DNA of 43,318 bases from Paraburkholderia sp. CNPSo 3272 (GCF_024206495.1 NZ_JAMBPQ010000053.1:1-43318); one strand, 5' to 3'; shown: positions 31,090 to 39,555, numbered from the stretch's first letter. Notes: a model not told the origin generated them from the letters alone. Numbers and translations are program-made.

Positions 31090-32181
31090 TCAGGCTGCCG
31101 CAGCGGCGGCCTGGGCGGCGCCCGCGTGGTGATGGAGCCAGCGGATCATGTCCGAATGCCTGACCACGCCGACCAGCCGACGCGCATCGTCCATCACCGG
31201 AATGTCGTGATAGGCGTGCTCGATAAAGATCGGCACCAGATGCGCGAGCGGCGTGGCCCGATGGACGGCGTGCACGCCGGCTGCCATCACGGCTTCGACC
31301 GTTTCTTCCACGCGCGCCGATTCGCGCAGCGCAGCGCGACGCAGTGCGGTCCAGAATCGCTTGAGCCCAGCCGCCGGCGCAAGGTCGCCGAGCGCATGAT
31401 GCGCGACGACGCCGACCACGCGATCCATCGCATCGACCACGGGGAGCGTCGAAGCACCGTGGCGGCGGAACATCTCGTGCGCCGCCCGCGCGCCCATTGT
31501 CACGGGCACGGCGGGACAGCCGATCGACATGATCTCCTCACAAGTTAGTTGTTCGAACGATTTTCGCGGAAAATCCGGCGGCGCGAGTAGATGTTGCGAC
31601 AGCACGGCAAGCGGCGCGGCAGCGGCTTGCGGCGCGGGAGGAAACGCGGCGCGCGGATAGCGGTGCCCGGTCAGCGCGTGGAAGGCGAGCGCCGCACTGA
31701 GCAACGCAACGGACTGGAACGCGATCGGCGCAAGCACGAAATGAAAGCCGAGCGCATGAACGGCAGGGCCGCCGAGCACGGCGGTCAGCGCGACCGCGCC
31801 TGAAGGCGGATGCACGCAGCGGCACAGGAACATCGCGCAGATGGCGAGCGCCACCGCGACGGAAGCCGCCGCGACCGGCGACGCGATCCATTGCGCGCAC
31901 GCTACGCCCACCAGCGCGGAGACGAAGTTGCCGCCAAGAATCGACCACGGCTGCGCAAGCGGGCTGTCCGACGCGCCGAACAGCAGCACCGCGGAAGCAC
32001 CCATGGGCGCCACGAGCAAGGGGATATCGCCCGCCGCGCCGAACATCACGTGGGTCGAGAGTCCCGTGAGTGCGATCCCGATCAACGCTCCGGCACAGCG
32101 TCGCCCCCGCTCGCGCCATTGCGGCGCGGCCGGGTTGGGCACGAAACTCGTGAACCATTCGATGAGCGCGGTGCGGGTCAT
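31090..32181 (-). CDS. HPP-domain membrane protein with tandem CBS domains
   Basis: 363 residues. The N-terminal HPP domain (about 20-170) has four to five membrane helices and contains CVHPPSGAVALTAVLGGP, the His-Pro-Pro motif that names the family. Two CBS domains follow (about 225-285 and 300-350), which normally bind adenosyl nucleotides. Some HPP proteins have been linked to nitrite transport in chloroplasts and cyanobacteria; in proteobacteria the function is unclear. The start at 32181 gives the family N-terminus. It converges on the exporter with an 18-bp gap and is divergent from the TetR gene. Confidence 0.85.
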   Translation of the reverse strand: MTRTALIEWFTSFVPNPAAPQWRERGRRCAGALIGIALTGLSTHVMFGAAGDIPLLVAPMGASAVLLFGASDSPLAQPWSILGGNFVSALVGVACAQWIASPVAAASVAVALAICAMFLCRCVHPPSGAVALTAVLGGPAVHALGFHFVLAPIAFQSVALLSAALAFHALTGHRYPRAAFPPAPQAAAAPLAVLSQHLLAPPDFPRKSFEQLTCEEIMSIGCPAVPVTMGARAAHEMFRRHGASTLPVVDAMDRVVGVVAHHALGDLAPAAGLKRFWTALRRAALRESARVEETVEAVMAAGVHAVHRATPLAHLVPIFIEHAYHDIPVMDDARRLVGVVRHSDMIRWLHHHAGAAQAAAAAA

Positions 32182-32229
32182 AGCGGGGCCGTCTGGTCGG
32201 TATGTCGGCCAGATTACCGACGCGCGCCG

Positions 32230-32248
32230 AATATCAACAATTGATATT
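32230..32248. promoter_or_regulatory. Perfect inverted repeat between HPP and tetR genes
   Basis: AATATCAA (32230-32237) and TTGATATT (32241-32248) with a 3-bp spacer. It lies 49 bp upstream of the HPP gene start and 95 bp from the tetR start. It contains TTGATA, which could serve as a -35 element. A candidate operator. Confidence 0.5.
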
Positions 32249-32252
32249 TCTG

Positions 32253-32280
32253 TGCGTACATATAATTCATCCTGTATGCA
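32253..32280. promoter_or_regulatory. Imperfect palindrome over TATAAT, candidate TetR operator
   Basis: TGCGTACA (32253-32260) and TGTATGCA (32273-32280) pair at seven of eight positions around a spacer that holds TATAAT (32261-32266). A repressor bound here would cover the -10 of the tetR-MFS transcript. Binding is inference. Confidence 0.45.
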
Positions 32281-32342
32281 TGTTTGAGCTCGCCGCGCGC
32301 ATTTTCTCGGCAATTTGGAATCGCTTGGTCTAGAATGTCGAC

Positions 32343-32945
32343 ATGAAATCCGATCTCCGTTCTGGCCCCGGCCGTCCACGCGAATTCGACGAGCAGGAAG
32401 CCGTGCAGAATGCGCTCGAGGTATTCCGCGCGCGCGGCTATGCCGCAACGTCGCTGCCTGACCTGATCGAAGGTACGCAGCTTTCGCGCGGCAGCCTCTA
32501 CAAGGCGTTCGGCGACAAGCACCAGCTCTTTCTCGCGGCGCTCGACTTCTATACCGAGCGCGGTATCGCACGGCTCACGCGCAACCTGCGGCACGCCTCG
32601 GCGCGCACCGCGCTGCGCAGGGCGCTGCATCACTACGTGCGCCTTGCCATCGGCCTCGAAGGGCTTGCGGGCTGCCCGGTTACGGCCGCCGCCACCGAGT
32701 GCCTGCCGTTCGATTCCGAGGTGAAAGCCCGGGTCACGGACATGTTCACGCGCATGCAAGCGCTGCTCGCCGGCGCAATCCGGCGCGGCCAGGCAGCGGG
32801 CGAGCTGGCCGCCGACCAGAATGCCGACGATCTCGCGCGCTTCCTGCTCTGCACGATCGAAGGCATGCGCGTGCTGGGCAAGACCGATGCCGGCGAGGAC
32901 GCGATGGATGCAATCGCTGAAATCGCGCTGAGCGCCATCCGCTAG
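32343..32945 (+). CDS. TetR-family transcriptional regulator
   Basis: 200 residues. The N-terminal DNA-binding domain (about 12-60) has FDEQEAVQNALEVFRARGY, with recognition helix SRGSLYKAFGDKHQLF. The C-terminal ligand domain is of the TetR_C type seen in repressors with an AGCPVTAAATE motif. It precedes an MFS efflux gene by 44 bp in the same direction, so it probably represses itself and the pump until an inducer binds. GGAAC-6-GTTCC (32961-32976), in the gap before the MFS gene, is another possible site. Confidence 0.92.
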   Translation: MKSDLRSGPGRPREFDEQEAVQNALEVFRARGYAATSLPDLIEGTQLSRGSLYKAFGDKHQLFLAALDFYTERGIARLTRNLRHASARTALRRALHHYVRLAIGLEGLAGCPVTAAATECLPFDSEVKARVTDMFTRMQALLAGAIRRGQAAGELAADQNADDLARFLLCTIEGMRVLGKTDAGEDAMDAIAEIALSAIR

Positions 32946-32989
32946 TTTTTTGGCTAATTAGGAACCGATTAGTTCCATATGGAGGCCGT

Positions 32990-34429
32990 ATGACGACCAT
33001 TTCGACTTTGGAAATGCCGCCCACGCGAGCGGGCGCCCGCACCTGGTGGGCGTTGACGGTGCTGCTGATGGGCACACTGTTGCCGCCGCTCGACTTCTTT
33101 ATCGTCAACGTAGCGCTGCCGTCCATGCAGTCCGGCCTGCATGCGAGCGCCGCCATCGCGCAACTGGTGATTTCGGCCTATGCGGCGACCTACGCGATTT
33201 TTCTCATAACGGGCGGCCGGCTCGGCGACCTGTACGGGCGGCGGCGCATCTTCCTCGTGGGGATCCTTGCGTTCGCGGCGGCTTCGGCCGTTTGCGGGTT
33301 CGCCAGTTCGCCCGCTGCACTGGTGACGGGACGCATCCTTCAGGGCGCCGCCGCAGCCGTCATGGCGCCCCAGGCGCTCGCGTCGATCCACGCGCTCTTT
33401 CCGGCGCATCAGAAGGGGCTTGCGCTCAGCCTGTTTGGTACGGCTTATGGGATCGCTTCGGTCGCCGGCCAGGCGCTCGGCGGCGTGCTCGTCTCGGCCA
33501 ACGTGTTCGGATTGGCCTGGCGCAGCATTTTTCTCATCAACCTGCCTGTCGTGATGGTGGCCGCGCCCGCTGCGTACTGGCTCGTGCGCGAAAGCCGCTC
33601 GGACCACCCCGCTAAGCTCGATCCAGGCGGCATGGTCTTGCTCGCCGTGGCGCTGGCAGCGCTCGTCGTTCCACTGATCGAAGGCCGTGAGCGCGGCTGG
33701 CCGGTCTGGACGTGGGCGTTGCTCGTTGGCGCCGCGCCCCTGTTCGCGATCTTCTGGCGCTACGAGGCCCGCGTCGCAGCTGCCGGGCACGATGCGCTCG
33801 TGCCGCCCATCATCTTCGCTGCTCCCGGTCTCGTGCGCGGGCTCGTTGCTACGCTCTTCTTCTATTCGCTCGCGCCGTTCTTCATGATGTTCGCGATTTA
33901 CGTGCAGCGCGCGCTCGGGCTCGCGCCGCTCGAAGTCGGGTTGCGTATTCTGCCCCTGGGCGTCGGCCTTCTGATCGGGCCGCTGCTCAATCCGCTGATC
34001 GTGCGCCAGTTCGGTTATCGTGCGGCGGCGGCCGGCATGGTAATCGAGGGCTGCGGATTACTTTGGACTGCCATGCTTGTTCACGATGCTCAACTGCACT
34101 CCCTAAACGCATCGCTCTTTCTGATCGGCTTCGGCCAGGGCGTGGCGCTGCCCGCACTCGTCAGGCGCAACGTCGAATGTGTGGATAGACGCTGGTCCGG
34201 TCTTGCCGCCGGGCTCGTCAGTTCGGTTTTGCAGGTCAGTGCCGCGCTCGCCGTGGCGCTGCTCGGCGGCTTGTTTTTTGCGCTTGCGGGGCCGGATTCG
34301 AGCAGCGCGCACGTGGCTCGCGCATTTGCGACGACCGTTGCGATTATCGGCATTCTGCTTTTCATCGCGGCGTTTCTCGCCGGCGGGCGCAATAATCACG
34401 TGCCGCATTTGCACAATCAGCAGGTATAA
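32990..34429 (+). CDS. MFS transporter, DHA2 (EmrB/QacA) family
   Basis: 479 residues with about fourteen membrane helices, as in the DHA2 drug:H+ antiporter family. LDFFIVNVALPSM is helix 1 with motif D1, GGRLGDLYGRRRIFL is the MFS motif A loop, and GRILQGAAAAVMAPQALA is motif C/B region. GGAGG four bases before the start is a strong ribosome-binding site. It probably exports a toxic or self-made compound under TetR control. Substrate unknown. Confidence 0.92.
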   Translation: MTTISTLEMPPTRAGARTWWALTVLLMGTLLPPLDFFIVNVALPSMQSGLHASAAIAQLVISAYAATYAIFLITGGRLGDLYGRRRIFLVGILAFAAASAVCGFASSPAALVTGRILQGAAAAVMAPQALASIHALFPAHQKGLALSLFGTAYGIASVAGQALGGVLVSANVFGLAWRSIFLINLPVVMVAAPAAYWLVRESRSDHPAKLDPGGMVLLAVALAALVVPLIEGRERGWPVWTWALLVGAAPLFAIFWRYEARVAAAGHDALVPPIIFAAPGLVRGLVATLFFYSLAPFFMMFAIYVQRALGLAPLEVGLRILPLGVGLLIGPLLNPLIVRQFGYRAAAAGMVIEGCGLLWTAMLVHDAQLHSLNASLFLIGFGQGVALPALVRRNVECVDRRWSGLAAGLVSSVLQVSAALAVALLGGLFFALAGPDSSSAHVARAFATTVAIIGILLFIAAFLAGGRNNHVPHLHNQQV

Positions 34430-34717
34430 GAATAAGTGCGCCCCGAGCGCTGCATGAAACGATGGCCATTCGCCGGGCCGCGTGATGAACACGACCTGCG
34501 CGCAATGCCGCCATGACGGGAAAGCAAATCGTCGCTTTCTAAATTTGTTTTCTGAGCATGCGCCTCCCTGAACTGCTCCACGCGCAGCCGCTCGCTCACC
34601 GAGGGACGCCTTTATCTGGATGGGCTGTCGCGCCTCTCTGCTGCGTTTCATTTCGCAGCAGCCCTTCAGGCTTGACGTGGTGTGGCGCCCGGCGGATGGG
34701 TACCGCCTTATGGGCAA
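34430..34717. other. Gene debris, possible LysR fragment
   Basis: 288 bp with no intact gene. On the plus strand, near 34575-34645, STRSRSLTEGRLYLDGLSRL can be read. It resembles the end of a LysR-type helix-turn-helix (FERSTRSLSLTEAGRLYLD-like). The stretch is too short and degraded to be sure. Confidence 0.35.
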
Positions 34718-34819
34718 GCGGTCCATGAAAAGACGCACGCCGATGTGTATCACGAACTCGTTCAGGCGAAGCAGGATGGTCAGCTTGCGTACCTGAACTC
34801 CACGCTCTACGCGCACTGA
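34718..34819 (+). pseudogene. DUF4148-like protein, C-terminal remnant
   Basis: Codons from 34718 read AVHEKTHADVYHELVQAKQD followed by GQLAYLNSTLYAH and stop. The pattern KTRADVYQELVQAQ-x-DGQL-x-LN-x-T-x-Y is typical of the small secreted DUF4148 proteins common in Burkholderia. The signal peptide and first half are missing. Confidence 0.68.
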
Positions 34820-34925
34820 GCACGAGGTGGGGCTTTTCAGGCACGGGTGAACGGCACGCTCTCAGCGTACCGTTTGCTTTTTGAGTTAACAAACTCATGC
34901 GTCCGCGCACGGTTAGGTAACCGGT

Positions 34926-34942
34926 TCCCACAAACGGTTACC
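34926..34942 (-). repeat. Outlying inverted iteron
   Basis: Read on the minus strand this is GGTAACCGTTTGTGGGA, a full match to the iteron type found next to repA (compare copies at 36836 and 37057). It lies about 2.5 kb upstream of repA and 12 bp from the response-regulator remnant. Together with GGTAACCG at 34916-34923 it also forms an 8-bp inverted repeat. Confidence 0.75.
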
Positions 34943-34954
34943 TCAGCGCGCGCA

Positions 34955-35244
34955 TCACTCGAACGTCGGCAAGGTCAGTTGATCGCCGTAGCGGCTGATG
35001 GTGTCGATGCGCTCTTCGATGCCATCGCGCGCGAGCTTGCACCGCAGCCGCGAGACGACGAGGTCGACGGTTGAAGCGTCGATGTCCTCTTTCTCAGGCC
35101 ACGCGTAGCGGATCATCTGGCCGCGCGGCACGCGCACGTCGGTTTGACGCAGCAGGCATTCGACGAGCACCCGCGGAGTGTGAGCTCCGCGCGGCGCGCG
35201 CCCTCCGCGATCTCGCGCGTACCCGCAGTGAGCTGTAGCGCGTT
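34955..35244 (-). pseudogene. OmpR-type response regulator, C-terminal remnant
   Basis: On the minus strand LQLTAGTREIAEGARRAELTL (35176-35244) leads, after a frameshift near 35172, into VECLLRQTDVRVPRGQMIRY, AWPEKEDIDASTVDLVVSRLR and KLARDGIEERIDTISRYGDQL. This is the winged-helix effector domain of an OmpR/PhoB regulator. The receiver domain is missing and the usual GVGY of the wing is degraded to RYGD. Not functional. Confidence 0.78.
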
Positions 35245-35786
35245 CTGGACGGCCGGTGCGCCGCTGCCGCGCGCCGCCATGTGCGCCATGTGCGCCATGT
35301 GCGCCGTGTGCGCCATAGCGCGTGCATACGCTCGTGCATTTCCAATGAACGAGAGCGGTAGCGAAAGCACGCTTCGGTGCCCGCGCGCAGCACCTTCGAG
35401 GTCCAGCGCAAGACCCGTGGGCATCGCGCGCGCCGGCGCGAGCAGGCCACGCCCGAGCGCCACCGAGGCAGGCTGGTTCATCGCGCGCCTCGTCTACGGG
35501 GCCCAGCGTCGTGCAGCGCCGGTACGCGCGCGGTCGTGCACGTGATGCACGGTACTTTCTCGCTGACTGACGTGGCTCCCCCCCGATGGCAATGAATGGT
35601 CGGCTCGACGACTCACTGGCGAACCCCGAACGCGGACGCGCTCTGCGTGGCCATCATAGTGGCGTGCCCTCAACACAACGGAATCGCGGCATGCCGTTTA
35701 TGGGAGCGGTGAGCGTAAGCGCGGTCGCCACGCCGCATCTGAGGCGGCAGGAATGTCACAGCTACCCGTTCGTCAAACCGGCCCAC
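35245..35786. other. No supported gene
   Basis: 542 bp of GC-rich sequence between two remnants. It contains a 9-bp microsatellite (listed separately) and, at 35694-35705, CCGTTTATGGGA, which is the right half of an iteron on the plus strand. Nothing else is recognisable. Confidence 0.45.
35281..35316. repeat. 9-bp tandem repeat, four copies
   Basis: GTGCGCCAT occurs at 35281, 35290 and 35308, with one variant GTGCGCCGT at 35299. The unit length keeps any reading frame. It lies in gene debris and has no evident function. Confidence 0.9.
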
Positions 35787-35977
35787 GAGGTCACGCATGC
35801 GGATCTGATACGGAACTCGGTGAACTCGAGGCGGTGGGCTCCGAACCGAACTCGCACGACAACACCTATCCCGCCGATATCGAAGCCGCCCAGCAGCGTC
35901 TCGCCGACCTGTACAGCAGCGATTGGCTGCCGCAGCACACCGCGGCCGCGGTGACCTTTCCCGCGAATTCGGACTGA
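35787..35977 (+). pseudogene. DUF4148-like protein remnant with frameshift
   Basis: The reading starts EVTHADLIR and, after a one-base shift near 35812, continues ELGELEAVGSEPNSHDNTYP, ADIEAAQQRLADLYSSDW to a TGA at 35975-35977. The LTRA-x-[VL]-x-x-ELVQLE-x-[AV]-G...YPADIQAAE pattern identifies the DUF4148 family. No signal peptide precedes it. It is the complementary half to the 34718 remnant, so both may derive from the same ancestor or from a tandem pair. Confidence 0.7.
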
Positions 35978-36086
35978 GATTGGGGGCGCTAGGCGGGCAG
36001 CAGGTCACCGATGGATTTTGTGCAGTGCACCTTGTCCGGGTTGCGCGGAGCTTTCCTTCATTGGGTCGCGGTGGACCTTTGGCAAC

Positions 36087-36302
36087 TCCCATATCTGGTG
36101 CCCTCAGCTGGGTAACCAAAAATGGGAGGAACGATGGGTCCACGAGGGCTCTTCTCCAACGTCGTTCGTTCCGGTTACCTCGATCGTGCGGTGTTCAGGG
36201 CTGGCAGAGCGCTTTGCAATCGGGTCCCAGCGGAATGTAGTCATTCAGCGGATCCCATAAGCAGTTACCTTTGAGCGGAGAAGAGCACCATAAGCGGACA
36301 CC
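36087..36302 (-). repeat. Inverted iterons, upstream group
   Basis: Three copies read on the minus strand: GGCACCAGATATGGGA (36087-36102), GGTAACTGCTTATGGGA (36253-36269) and GGTGTCCGCTTATGGTG (36286-36302). One direct copy, GGTAACCAAAAATGGGA, is at 36111-36127. The opposite orientation to the main array could allow looping or handcuffing between arrays; that is inference from plasmid biology. Confidence 0.78.
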
Positions 36303-36509
36303 ATTAAGGTTTTTTGTCGGCGAATCAATGACCTATCTTAGTGTCTGAATGTCGATTCTCAAGACGAGCGGGTTTAGGTCGTGATCTGTGGTGCCCGGAA
36401 AGCGTTGGTAGACGGGCTAGGTAACCAGGAATGGGGTTACGGAGGTTGGTGACCACTTACATGCGTTAAGGTCTCCGGTTTTGGGAGACGTCTTTCTCAT
36501 CGAACGCGT

Positions 36510-36560
36510 GTTTCAGTGTTTACCTTTTACGCTTTAACAACTTTAGTAAACCTTTAGGCT
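36510..36560. other. A/T-rich patch in the origin, possible unwinding element
   Basis: The stretch with CAGTGTTTACCTTTTACGC, TTTAACAACTTTAG and TAAACCTTTAG is much richer in A/T than its surroundings and lies between iteron groups. GTTTAC and GTAAAC at its ends are inverted. It is a candidate DNA unwinding element. Confidence 0.45.
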
Positions 36561-36561
36561 T

Positions 36562-36590
36562 CGCAAAGCCTTACCAGGCAAGGCTTTGCG
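36562..36590. repeat. 11-bp perfect inverted repeat in the origin
   Basis: CGCAAAGCCTT (36562-36572) and AAGGCTTTGCG (36580-36590) around a 7-nt loop. No T-run follows. It separates the A/T-rich patch from the densest part of the iteron array and may be a structural or protein-binding element. Confidence 0.8.
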
Positions 36591-37412
36591 GCCGATTTGG
36601 TGGCGCGTTATGGGATTTGTGGTCCCGGGTATGGGAGTTCGGGGTTGTGGATATGGGACTTCGGTAGCCGGGCATGGGGCTTACGGGTTGTGGATATGGG
36701 GGGAAGGTTGCCCGCTATGGGGAAACGAGGAGTTTTGCCTTTAGGTCACTGTTTATGGGAGTCAGTGAAGGTCGCCGCTTATGGGAGGAGCCGCCCCTCC
36801 TGACCGCATTTAAGACGCTGACCAGCCTGGTTTCAGGTAACCGTTTTTGGGGACCGGCATGGGTAACCCGATATGGTGGCTTCTCGGAAGAGGAATAGTG
36901 GGTCTATCGAGCAACGTATCGGCTCCCCGCATGAGTCCTTGCATGCAGAGACGCTAGCTGGAGCAAGGTAACAGTCTATGGGATGCGGCATGGGTCACCG
37001 GTTATGGTGGCAAGTACTGATTCGCACAGTTCCAGCGTCGTATTTGCCGCCGCAAGGGTAGCCATTTGTGGGAGCCGGTTCAGGTCACCATTTATGGGCA
37101 GTCTTGAGCATGACGAAGCTCGGCCGAGCTGCACCGGGCGACAACCAGAATAGCGATGTGAAAAATCCCATTGGCGGCTACCTGTTGAACCGACATTCAC
37201 TGAGTGAGTACTCACATTCTGCCGAAAGGTCACGGACTATGGGATAGTTTCCAATGCGCAGCGATGCTAAGGTCACCGGTTATGGGTTCGCGCGTGGTGA
37301 CGGTCCTGAGTGCCCTGGACGGGTTCCTGGCGGCCATCGAGGCAGAGAATCGCCGGCTGTCAATGCGCTTCGCCCGTGGGTGTCGTGCCGCGCCACTATT
37401 GCGTTTGCGGCC

Positions 37413-37439
37413 TTGAGTCACCTGATCGCTTGGTATACA
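37413..37439 (+). promoter_or_regulatory. Possible repA promoter
   Basis: TTGAGT (37413-37418) and TATACA (37434-37439), spacer 15 bp, 39 bp before the repA start. Iteron-like half sites (CAGTTACC at 37439-37446 and GGGTCATATGG across the start codon) overlap the region, which would allow RepA to repress its own gene. The spacer is short, so this is tentative. Confidence 0.35.
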
Positions 37440-37477
37440 GTTACCAACCGACCAGGTTCCCTTTCATCGTGGGTCAT

Positions 37478-38851
37478 ATGGCAAGAAAAAAGGCCGAAGC
37501 CGGCGACGCCGACAAACAAGGTGCACTCGTATTCCAGCAAGGCCAGCCGCCTGATCTGTTCCGCAAGGCTGTACCGGCGATTCATATCGCACCGAAGTCC
37601 GGATCGATCAGCCTGCAGCAGCGCAAGATGTTCAGCTCGCTGATCAAGAACGCCATTCGCCAGGATTCCCTCGACCGCGGCCGCTCGTCGTTCGAGATCA
37701 CGATCTCGGCCCTCTCCCAGGACGTCGATCTGAATAGTAACAACACCGAGTACGTCAAGGAAACAATCAACTCGCTGATCAGCACGGTCGTCAACTGGGA
37801 CTATCTCACACAGGACAAACGCAGCATCTGGAAGGCCTCCGGTTTGCTTGCCGGCGCCGAACTCGAGCGATCGGTATTGCGCTACACCTTCTCCGAGCAG
37901 ATTCGCGGCGAACTGCTCAATCCTGAAATCTACGCGATGATCGATATGCGCATCACGCGTCAGTTCAGGAAGGCGCATTCGCTCGCGTTGTGGGAGAACG
38001 TCGTTCGCTACGAGGCCGTGGGTGTGACGGCGCGCTTTCCGCTCGCGACGCTGCGTGACCTGATCCTTGGGCAGGACACATCAGCGCAATCGTACAAGCT
38101 GTACAAGCAGTTCAAGAGCCGTGTGCTGGTTCCCTGCATCAAGGAAGTCAACGAGATTTCGGATCACAATTTCGAGCTCATCGAGCACAAGGTGGGACGC
38201 TCGGTCGTCGCCCTGCAGTTCCGCGTGACCCGCAAGCCGGAGACCGATCCGTCTCAGGAGCTGCGTGCAAACGAAACGCTGCTGATTGGCGAGATGTCGA
38301 AGTTCAGCATCCCGGTTTCCGAGGCGCGGCGCCTGCTGAAACAATACGGCGAGGACAAGATTCGCACCGCGGTGGCTTATACCGCGGCGCGAGTCGCGCA
38401 GAAAAATGCAGCGCCGCTCGCCAACGTTGCGGCGTATTTCCGCAAGGCGCTGAGCGATGGCTATGAGTTGCCCGGTGCGAATGCCGCCTCCCCCGCCGCC
38501 GACGCTGGCCGCGCGCGCGAAAGTCAGGATCAGGTGAAGGACCGCTATATTGCCGCGAAGATCAACGAGGCGCGCGCCTACTTCAACGAGCTCGAATACG
38601 ATGATCAGACTGCGCTGATCAAGCGCTACAACGAGACGGTCGGCATGGACAAGCTCAAGGTCTCGACGGCGAAGGTGCCGAGCAAGATGGCATCGACGAA
38701 CTTCTTCCGTTGGGTGGTGCTGGACACCTGGGGCCAACCGACTGCCGGGGACCTGCTTGAATTCCTGTTGAGCGGACAACAGGGGCTGGCCGGGGGCGAA
38801 GCGCTTCAGGCAGCGGAAATCGATCTTGCATTTAAGGCACGGGACGAGTGA
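37478..38851 (+). CDS. repA: Replication initiator protein RepA (Rep_3 type)
   Basis: 457 residues. The N-terminal part (about 20-330) has the two winged-helix arrangement of Rep_3/RepB-type initiators: ISLQQRKMFSSLIKNAIRQD, FEITISALSQDVDLNSNNTE, then RITRQFRKAHSLALWENVVRY and the second winged helix around RFPLATLRDLILG. A C-terminal extension of about 130 residues follows, as in initiators of Burkholderia secondary replicons. The start at 37478 is in the family position but has no clear ribosome-binding site. It is preceded by the iteron array it should bind and followed by a strong terminator, so it is its own transcription unit. Confidence 0.88.
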   Translation: MARKKAEAGDADKQGALVFQQGQPPDLFRKAVPAIHIAPKSGSISLQQRKMFSSLIKNAIRQDSLDRGRSSFEITISALSQDVDLNSNNTEYVKETINSLISTVVNWDYLTQDKRSIWKASGLLAGAELERSVLRYTFSEQIRGELLNPEIYAMIDMRITRQFRKAHSLALWENVVRYEAVGVTARFPLATLRDLILGQDTSAQSYKLYKQFKSRVLVPCIKEVNEISDHNFELIEHKVGRSVVALQFRVTRKPETDPSQELRANETLLIGEMSKFSIPVSEARRLLKQYGEDKIRTAVAYTAARVAQKNAAPLANVAAYFRKALSDGYELPGANAASPAADAGRARESQDQVKDRYIAAKINEARAYFNELEYDDQTALIKRYNETVGMDKLKVSTAKVPSKMASTNFFRWVVLDTWGQPTAGDLLEFLLSGQQGLAGGEALQAAEIDLAFKARDE

Positions 38852-38871
38852 ACGCGAATGAGGTAATAGAA

Positions 38872-38896
38872 CGGCGGCTTCGGCCGCCGCTTTTTT
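38872..38896 (+). terminator. Intrinsic terminator of repA
   Basis: CGGCGGC and GCCGCCG form a 7-bp stem closed by a UUCG tetraloop (38872-38889), followed by a T6 run (38891-38896). It begins 20 bp after the repA stop. Confidence 0.95.
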
Positions 38897-39116
38897 GTGC
38901 GATTCGCTATGAGCTTAGGCACGCAAGGAAATTTGGTTAAATATAACAACGTAGAACTCGTAGTTAAATATATTTTCCGAAAATTTTTGCGAGGTAGAGG
39001 GCTGGATTCTAGGTAGTACGCCAGGTTTCGGCTGCTTGAGTGTCCTGCAATGACGTTCGTGATCCGTCTCGGCGTACTGCAGATACCGCTTGGTTAGTTC
39101 GCGCTGTTCGCATTGA

Positions 39117-39130
39117 TCTCCACGTGGAGA
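39117..39130. repeat. parS-like palindrome 1
   Basis: TCTCCACGTGGAGA, a perfect 14-bp palindrome with the CACGTG-type core found in many ParB sites. Confidence 0.9.
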
Positions 39131-39273
39131 ATCACTGCTTCAGGCAATCAAGAATTTGCGCTTCCGGTGGCATACTCTTGCCGGTTAGTCTCCGCTTGCC
39201 ATCACAACCCATCCTTCCGCCATCTGCGTAGCGCCTGCTCGCGCGACAGCATTCTTCCTTGCCGATTGTTGAG

Positions 39274-39287
39274 TCTCCACGTGGAGA
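39274..39287. repeat. parS-like palindrome 2
   Basis: TCTCCACGTGGAGA. Flanks GTTGA and TCAAC extend the symmetry to 26 bp with a single central-flank mismatch, the longest of the five sites. Confidence 0.9.
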
Positions 39288-39374
39288 TTCAACATGTACA
39301 CGGACAGCCGGAACACTTCTAGTTCTTCCGCACCACACTCACAGCACCGGGCTAATCGAGGTCAAGTCGGTGAA

Positions 39375-39388
39375 TCTCCACGTGGAGA
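39375..39388. repeat. parS-like palindrome 3
   Basis: TCTCCACGTGGAGA, extended to an 18-bp palindrome (39373-39390) by AA and TT. Confidence 0.9.
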
Positions 39389-39555
39389 TTTGATCGATAC
39401 TTCTCAACTCCCTCCGCCGGTAAATGCCGCTCGGGTGCTTCTGCAACCTTAACCTTGTCCACACCGTCACGAGCGCATTACACGCCTGTGCAGCCATACT
39501 GCGACTCATCGACCTGTGGACGGGCAGGCTTCGCATCGTTGATGGCATTGTGGGA

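Larger units (their letters stand above)
36420..37286 (+). repeat. Direct iteron array of the replication origin
   Basis: Direct copies begin at 36420, 36470 (weak), 36602 (partial), 36621, 36643, 36663, 36686, 36706, 36744, 36770, 36836, 36862, 36967, 36993, 37057, 37083, 37228 and 37271. The best consensus copies are GGTCACCGGTTATGGG (37271) and GGTCACCATTTATGGG (37083). Four pairs are spaced by exactly 26 bp from start to start: 36744/36770, 36836/36862, 36967/36993 and 37057/37083. The earlier five (36621-36706) are spaced 20-23 bp. RepA is the expected binding protein. Confidence 0.88.
35978..37477. other. Iteron-type replication origin region
   Basis: 1.5 kb with no gene, filled with repeats of a 16-bp unit, consensus GGTNACCNNTTATGGG, an A/T-rich patch (36510-36560) and a strong hairpin (36562-36590). 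Two repeats contain TTGTGGATA (36645-36653, 36688-36696), close to a reversed DnaA box. The combination with the adjacent Rep_3 initiator gene makes this the probable origin of the replicon. The exact unwinding site cannot be read. Confidence 0.85.

Noticed and set aside
35281..35316. Nine-base repeats as a CRISPR or iteron array
   Set aside because: The units are contiguous with no spacers and unrelated to the iteron consensus; it is a simple microsatellite.
36645..36696. TTGTGGATA copies as true DnaA boxes
   Set aside because: They fall inside iterons and miss the last base of the reversed consensus TGTGGATAA, so they may only be iteron variants.
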